Positions 59,807 to 64,000 of a stretch of 64,000 bases of DNA are shown in pieces (position 1 is the stretch's first letter; every line of letters begins with the position of its first letter). Position numbers and translations under genes: made by a program. Below the pieces are notes generated by a model, which worked only from the letters and a program-made list of their open reading frames with translations, ran no database searches and was not told the origin of the DNA. Origin of the DNA: Flaccisagitta enflata (taxonomy: Eukaryota > Chaetognatha > Sagittoidea > Aphragmophora); assembly GCA_965153355.1 (NCBI GenBank), contig OZ231127.1:62001-126000 (forward strand), written 5' to 3'.

Positions 59807-60225
59807 GAGGCGTTGGAATGGCATGAAAATTGGTTGCTTCCACGTCCCTAATTATTACCACCTCTCCTCTTTATCTAGATTCATGGATTGTCTGTTAACT
59901 AATTGAAAGCGGGTCCTCTATTTTTCACAGGAATCTGACAAAATGGGTTTTTGCCATTGTCACATCAACTTGATGATTTAATCCACTTTCCAATGAGGAC
60001 AAAGCGAAATAGACCGAGAGACGCAAACGACAGACAAAAAGACAGACAGATAGACACTAAGTAAAGGAAAAATCACGAAGACAAATGGACAGAAATACAG
60101 ACAGACAGACAGACAGACAGATAGGCATTGAAAAATGACAGATAAATGGGCAGAAAACAGATAAAAATGTAGAATGGCTAAATGACTGACTGAGCAAGTG
60201 CTTTTAAAACAGAGATAGACAGAGG

Positions 60226-60332
<107 letters not shown>

Positions 60333-60556
60333 CATTTACCAATTGAACGACAGATATAAACAGAGACAGTGACAGAGACAGAGACAGGCATTGGAAGAGA
60401 CGGACTGAGACAGAGACATCATTTACCAACTGAACGACAGATGTGCCTTTAGAGTTAGTTCTAATGCAGTGTGGAAAAAAGAGTGATAATGAAGTGGAAG
60501 GTATGCTGTGCGGCGATGCATGAAAAGGAGAGGATAGGAAAGGCAACGCGAAGTAT

Positions 60557-60690
60557 AACAAGACCGGTTACACGGCTTATCAAATTACGTGCGGATGGGC
60601 AGGGGCAGTGATGAATGAGGTCGATATCAACGGAACAACGGATCAACGAACCAACAGACGGACAAACCTTCTTTTAGTTGCCGAGTAGGC
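60557..60690 (+). mobile_element. Hairpin/GACG element, decayed
   Basis: acaagaccggttacacggct, gtgcggatgggcaggggcag, acaacggatcaacgaaccaa; ends cttcttttagttgccgagta. Confidence 0.55.
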
Positions 60691-60959
60691 CAAAAAGTGT
60701 GCCTGGATAGACTTACAGACGGACAGACAGACTTCATAGGCAGTTACTTTTACGAACCTAGAAACAGGATTCAATCCACGGGATTTCTGAAAAGAATCAT
60801 TTTACAAAAATCGATTTTGACAAAAAAGAAAAAAAAAAAAGAAAAAAAAAAAACAACTAAAACACACAAGTTAAACTAATTTCGTTCCTGTATGGCTCAG
60901 CGTGCAATCAAATTAGTTAAGAAGATAATTTCGAGTAAGGAGGAGCTGCATTTAAAGGG

Positions 60960-61193
60960 GGCCTGTTTCTGCGTGGAGATAGCCGCATTTTAAACCGGCC
61001 ACTCTGATCTACGTTCGTTAGCTCGCACCGCTAACTGCACTTGTTCTGCACAACTTCGCTTTGCTACTCGCTAAAACATTCCTCTCAATCCCTCAGGAGT
61101 CAGATTAGATACATGAATATGAATATGTGTTCACACTGCAAACGCGACTCACGGGAATAATCTCGATTGTTACCATCACTAGAAACACGCCCT
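60960..61193. mobile_element. GTTTCTA-ended element copy 4
   Basis: Starts gggcctgtttctg and ends tagaaacacgccc, sharing aaaccggccactc, cgttagctcgcaccgct and tatgtgttcacactg. It immediately precedes the palindromic element at 61314. Confidence 0.6.
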
Positions 61194-61313
61194 GGAATCC
61201 AGAAGAAACACCTGAGAATCTTAGTCAGGAAGCAGCCGCGGAGATTTTATGTCAATTCAAAATAAGAAATTTACTGAAACAGTTGCAAGGTTGCTTACGG
61301 GAATGCGCTGGTA

Positions 61314-61912
61314 CAGTGGGGTTCGTGGAATAGCAGCCTAAATTGGAGGAAAGTATTTAAGTGTTTTGATTTCATTTGACAAACTTGATATTTGAAATAA
61401 GTTGTTCAATTGATGCTTCTGTCCCTGAGTTTTTTGGTTGCTATGGAAACCAAACTTATTTTTTCAAACAGCCATAACTGCTATGATATCAATATTTTCA
61501 AATATGTGATAAGGGAACATTGTTTAAAATTAGATTTACAACAACTTTCCCACAGTATGTTCTGTAAGAATATCGCTTGTTTAGCTGTTGCTAGGGAGCA
61601 TCATTTAGTGGTTGCTATGTATGATGCACCTTAGCAATGGCCAAACGAGCATTATTCTTGCAGAACATACTGTGAGGCAGTTGAAGCAAATCAAATACTG
61701 AGCAATGTTCCCTAATTTTATCTGTCAAAATTTTGATATTCTAGCAGTTACAAATGTTTGAGAAATGATTTTGGTTTCCATGGCAACCAAAAAACTCAGG
61801 GACACAAGAACGAATTGAATAACTTATATTTCAAATATCAAGTTTGTCAAATAAAATTAAGACACTTAAATACCTTCCTCCAGTTTAGGCTGTTATTCCA
61901 TGAACCCCACTG
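61314..61912. mobile_element. 599-bp palindromic foldback element
   Basis: Flanked by TA (61312-61313, 61913-61914). Both halves are near-complete inverted copies: CAGTGGGGTTCGTGGAATAG and gattttggtttccatggcaa have inverse partners along the whole length, with the centre near 61613. It could fold into one long hairpin. No coding sequence is credible. Confidence 0.85.
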
Positions 61913-62476
61913 TAGACAAAATGAATTTCGTCCGCAATCTCTCATCAGGGTGTCACAAAATTTTTTGCTTCCTACGAGCAAAATTTCTCCAACTGTACCT
62001 TCCTACTGAAAATTTGTATGATTATTGCGGGTGATACCTCTTCAGACCCCTTATATAGATAGTCAAAAAAGCAAAAGTAGTTCTGGATGCTCCCAGAATA
62101 GTAAGTGAAGGGATGAGATGGTGAAAGGAGTACAGTTTTGCGACCTTGCCATTAGATAACGGTTCAATTAGGTTCAATTAATCAATTAATAATCGCAAAT
62201 ATAGGTTCAGTTTGGATACTGCCATAACCGACTTTCCAATGCGGTTATTATTGATCATTTTTTTCACAAACTGACATTTTTTTTGCATGATGTAAAATTG
62301 TTGATCATCCAAGAATAGTGATAATGTTAGAAGGAAAAAAAATAATGCATTTTTTAGTTTTAGTTTCTTATTTAAATCTAATTCATTTCTGCATATTATC
62401 TTTTTTTCAAATATTTTTTTTTAAAAAAGAATAAGTAAATGATCACTAAATATGATAGATGCATATGTCAAGAGAA

Positions 62477-62569
<93 letters not shown>

Positions 62570-62583
62570 ACACACACACACAC
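62477..62583 (+). repeat. (GA)n then (CA)n
   Basis: About 88 bp GA followed by 17 bp CA, the same order as in 7836-8461. Confidence 0.95.
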
Positions 62584-62799
62584 AGACCGATAGACAGACA
62601 GAATGATGAATAGATTGACATAGAGAAAAGCAAAGTTTACAGGTGACTTTCTGGTAGGAGGAGGAAGAGGAAGGGGAGGAGAAGGGTCAGTAGCCATAAC
62701 CGATCGTAACCGCATCAATGAGTAGCAATAGATAATCCGGGTAACAGCTATTTACTAATCGACCAAAGGATAAAATAGGGTACTCGCCAATGGATAGAA

Positions 62800-62975
62800 A
62801 GGAGCAGCAGCCTTGGGAGGACCAATGACCTATGCTTGTGCTGATAATGAATCATGGAATTTTGAGAATTCTTTTACCTTTGTGAAAGCACAGGTCCCGG
62901 GGCTCAAATATAAGCCTTAAGACTCACATTTGAGCCTTAAGGCTTGGTATTGAGCCTCTAGACTGGAATTTGGGA
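62800..62975 (+). mobile_element. Minisatellite element fragment, copy 6
   Basis: Contains caatgacctatgcttgtgct, gtgaaagcacaggtcccggg and a few units (tgagccttaaggcttggtat). Truncated at both ends. Confidence 0.5.
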
Positions 62976-62999
62976 CTTTTTCATCACTGCCCCTGCCCA

Positions 63000-64000
63000 C
63001 TACGCTGGTTGCATCCCGGAAATACGCCAAATCGTGCCTTTGCGCCCACCTCACAATGTTCCTTTGCAAAAACCTGAATGAACGAGCCCATGCACAACTT
63101 TCTACGCGCGCGGGAACCTTTTTTAGGGTGGAATTTAAGTTGGATACCGTAGCAGTGAAATTAATTATTTTTTCTGCTTCTTGCATATCTGTTTTAGGCA
63201 GTTTCCACAATAAACTAGACTGGCGGAAATCAGGCGACTGAATTCGTTAACATCAATAAAAATATTATAATTTCATAATGGTCGCACCTAATGGCTTGAA
63301 ATTTGAGCCCTATACTCAGAATTTGATACTCTTTTAGATCACACAAAAAAATAATAATCTAATACTTGAAATGTGTTCAACTATGTTAATTTTTATCATA
63401 ATCAGAGTAACATAAGAGTAACAGGGTGTTAACATTTTAGGTCACTCTTTTCAAAAATCAATATCTCCAGCTAGAATTGACATTAAGGTCTGAAATTTTA
63501 CATGAAACTTGGGTTATGTCTTTATTAAAGGGGGAAAAAAGAAATTTTCCATAATACTTAAGATAATGCCATTTAAAGTATAGTATACTACTATGTGTCA
63601 AAATCAAATAAATCATCATTTTGGACAAATCAATTTAAAAGTGAAATTTTTGTATAGTAAATGACAATCGGTGACCATAAAATCTTTCAATCTTCTTTAG
63701 GGATTGCAATTGAACAAAAATGACCCATAGTTGGGTAGGCTTAATGATTTTTTGATATCTTTTTTACTGTGGTTTTGAGTGTGACATCAGTGTGACATAA
63801 AAAAGGGGGTGATTTTGGCCTCTTTTTTGCTAGATAGCCTATCAAAATTTTAAGTATGAAAGATATCAGCTAGGCACTGAATCCCAAATAATGTGTTACA
63901 ACAGCTTTTATCATGAAAAAAAAAAAGATTAGCATGATGAAAACAATATTTCTACCTGTTACATCATGATTTTCAGCTAGGCTGGTTTATTGTGGAAATG
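63000..64000. other. AT-rich right end, no gene seen
   Basis: Short open frames only. gtaacagggtgttaacatt at 63418 could be the left end of another TA-flanked element that runs past the window. Confidence 0.35.

Overview
This is nuclear DNA from a eukaryote, almost certainly an animal or a close relative. It is AT-rich, has very little unique coding sequence, and is saturated with microsatellites, minisatellites and DNA transposon relics. There are no operons, ribosome binding sites or CRISPR arrays. Nearly all long open frames are translations of simple repeats.

The one well-supported host gene lies on the minus strand at 12837-18973. Six exons with GT..AG introns and consistent phases encode the first 172 residues of a heterotrimeric G-protein alpha subunit of the Gi/o type. 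They cover the N-terminal Met-Gly-Cys lipidation signal, the P-loop GAGESGKST at residues 40-48, and the helical domain. The remaining GTPase-domain exons (switch I, DVGGQ, NKxD, TCAT) were not found to the left, so the gene either continues beyond base 1 or is broken. Its introns carry many repeats, including a Tc1-like element inserted so close to exon 3 that the target TA is intron positions +2/+3.

Layout: 1-7460 holds a 921-bp-offset direct repeat, GA/GAA satellites and a 21-bp-unit minisatellite element (5328-6143). 7465-11707 is bounded by two inverted copies of a hairpin-ended element with long (GA)n/(CA)n cores. 11794-12212 is a (GACG)n array. 12640-19000 is the G-alpha gene. 19478-26920 holds TIR elements, a LINE reverse transcriptase fragment (21576-22007) and minisatellites. 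27815-45700 is satellites and dispersed repeats, including a telomere-like 18-bp array inside a TIR element (33255-33842). 45745-47790 is a 39-bp tandem array split by a Tc1-like element, with a second such element beside it. 48541-64000 holds a second 21-bp minisatellite element, GTTTCTA-ended elements, nested insertions and a 599-bp palindromic element.

Three features dominate. (1) At least 14 terminal-inverted-repeat elements are flanked by TA (Tc1/mariner/pogo type), several with recognisable transposase remnants and several whose empty site can be read from the tandem array they interrupt. (2) About 28 copies of a roughly 145-215 bp element have a variable (GTCY)n/(GACS)n core and a terminal hairpin whose stem sequence changes between copies while staying paired. 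The architecture recalls Helitron-derived DINE-1/mini-me elements, but this is an inference. (3) Elements with inverted-repeat ends enclose minisatellite cores. The genes do not form a pathway: apart from the G-alpha subunit, everything recognised is mobile or repetitive.
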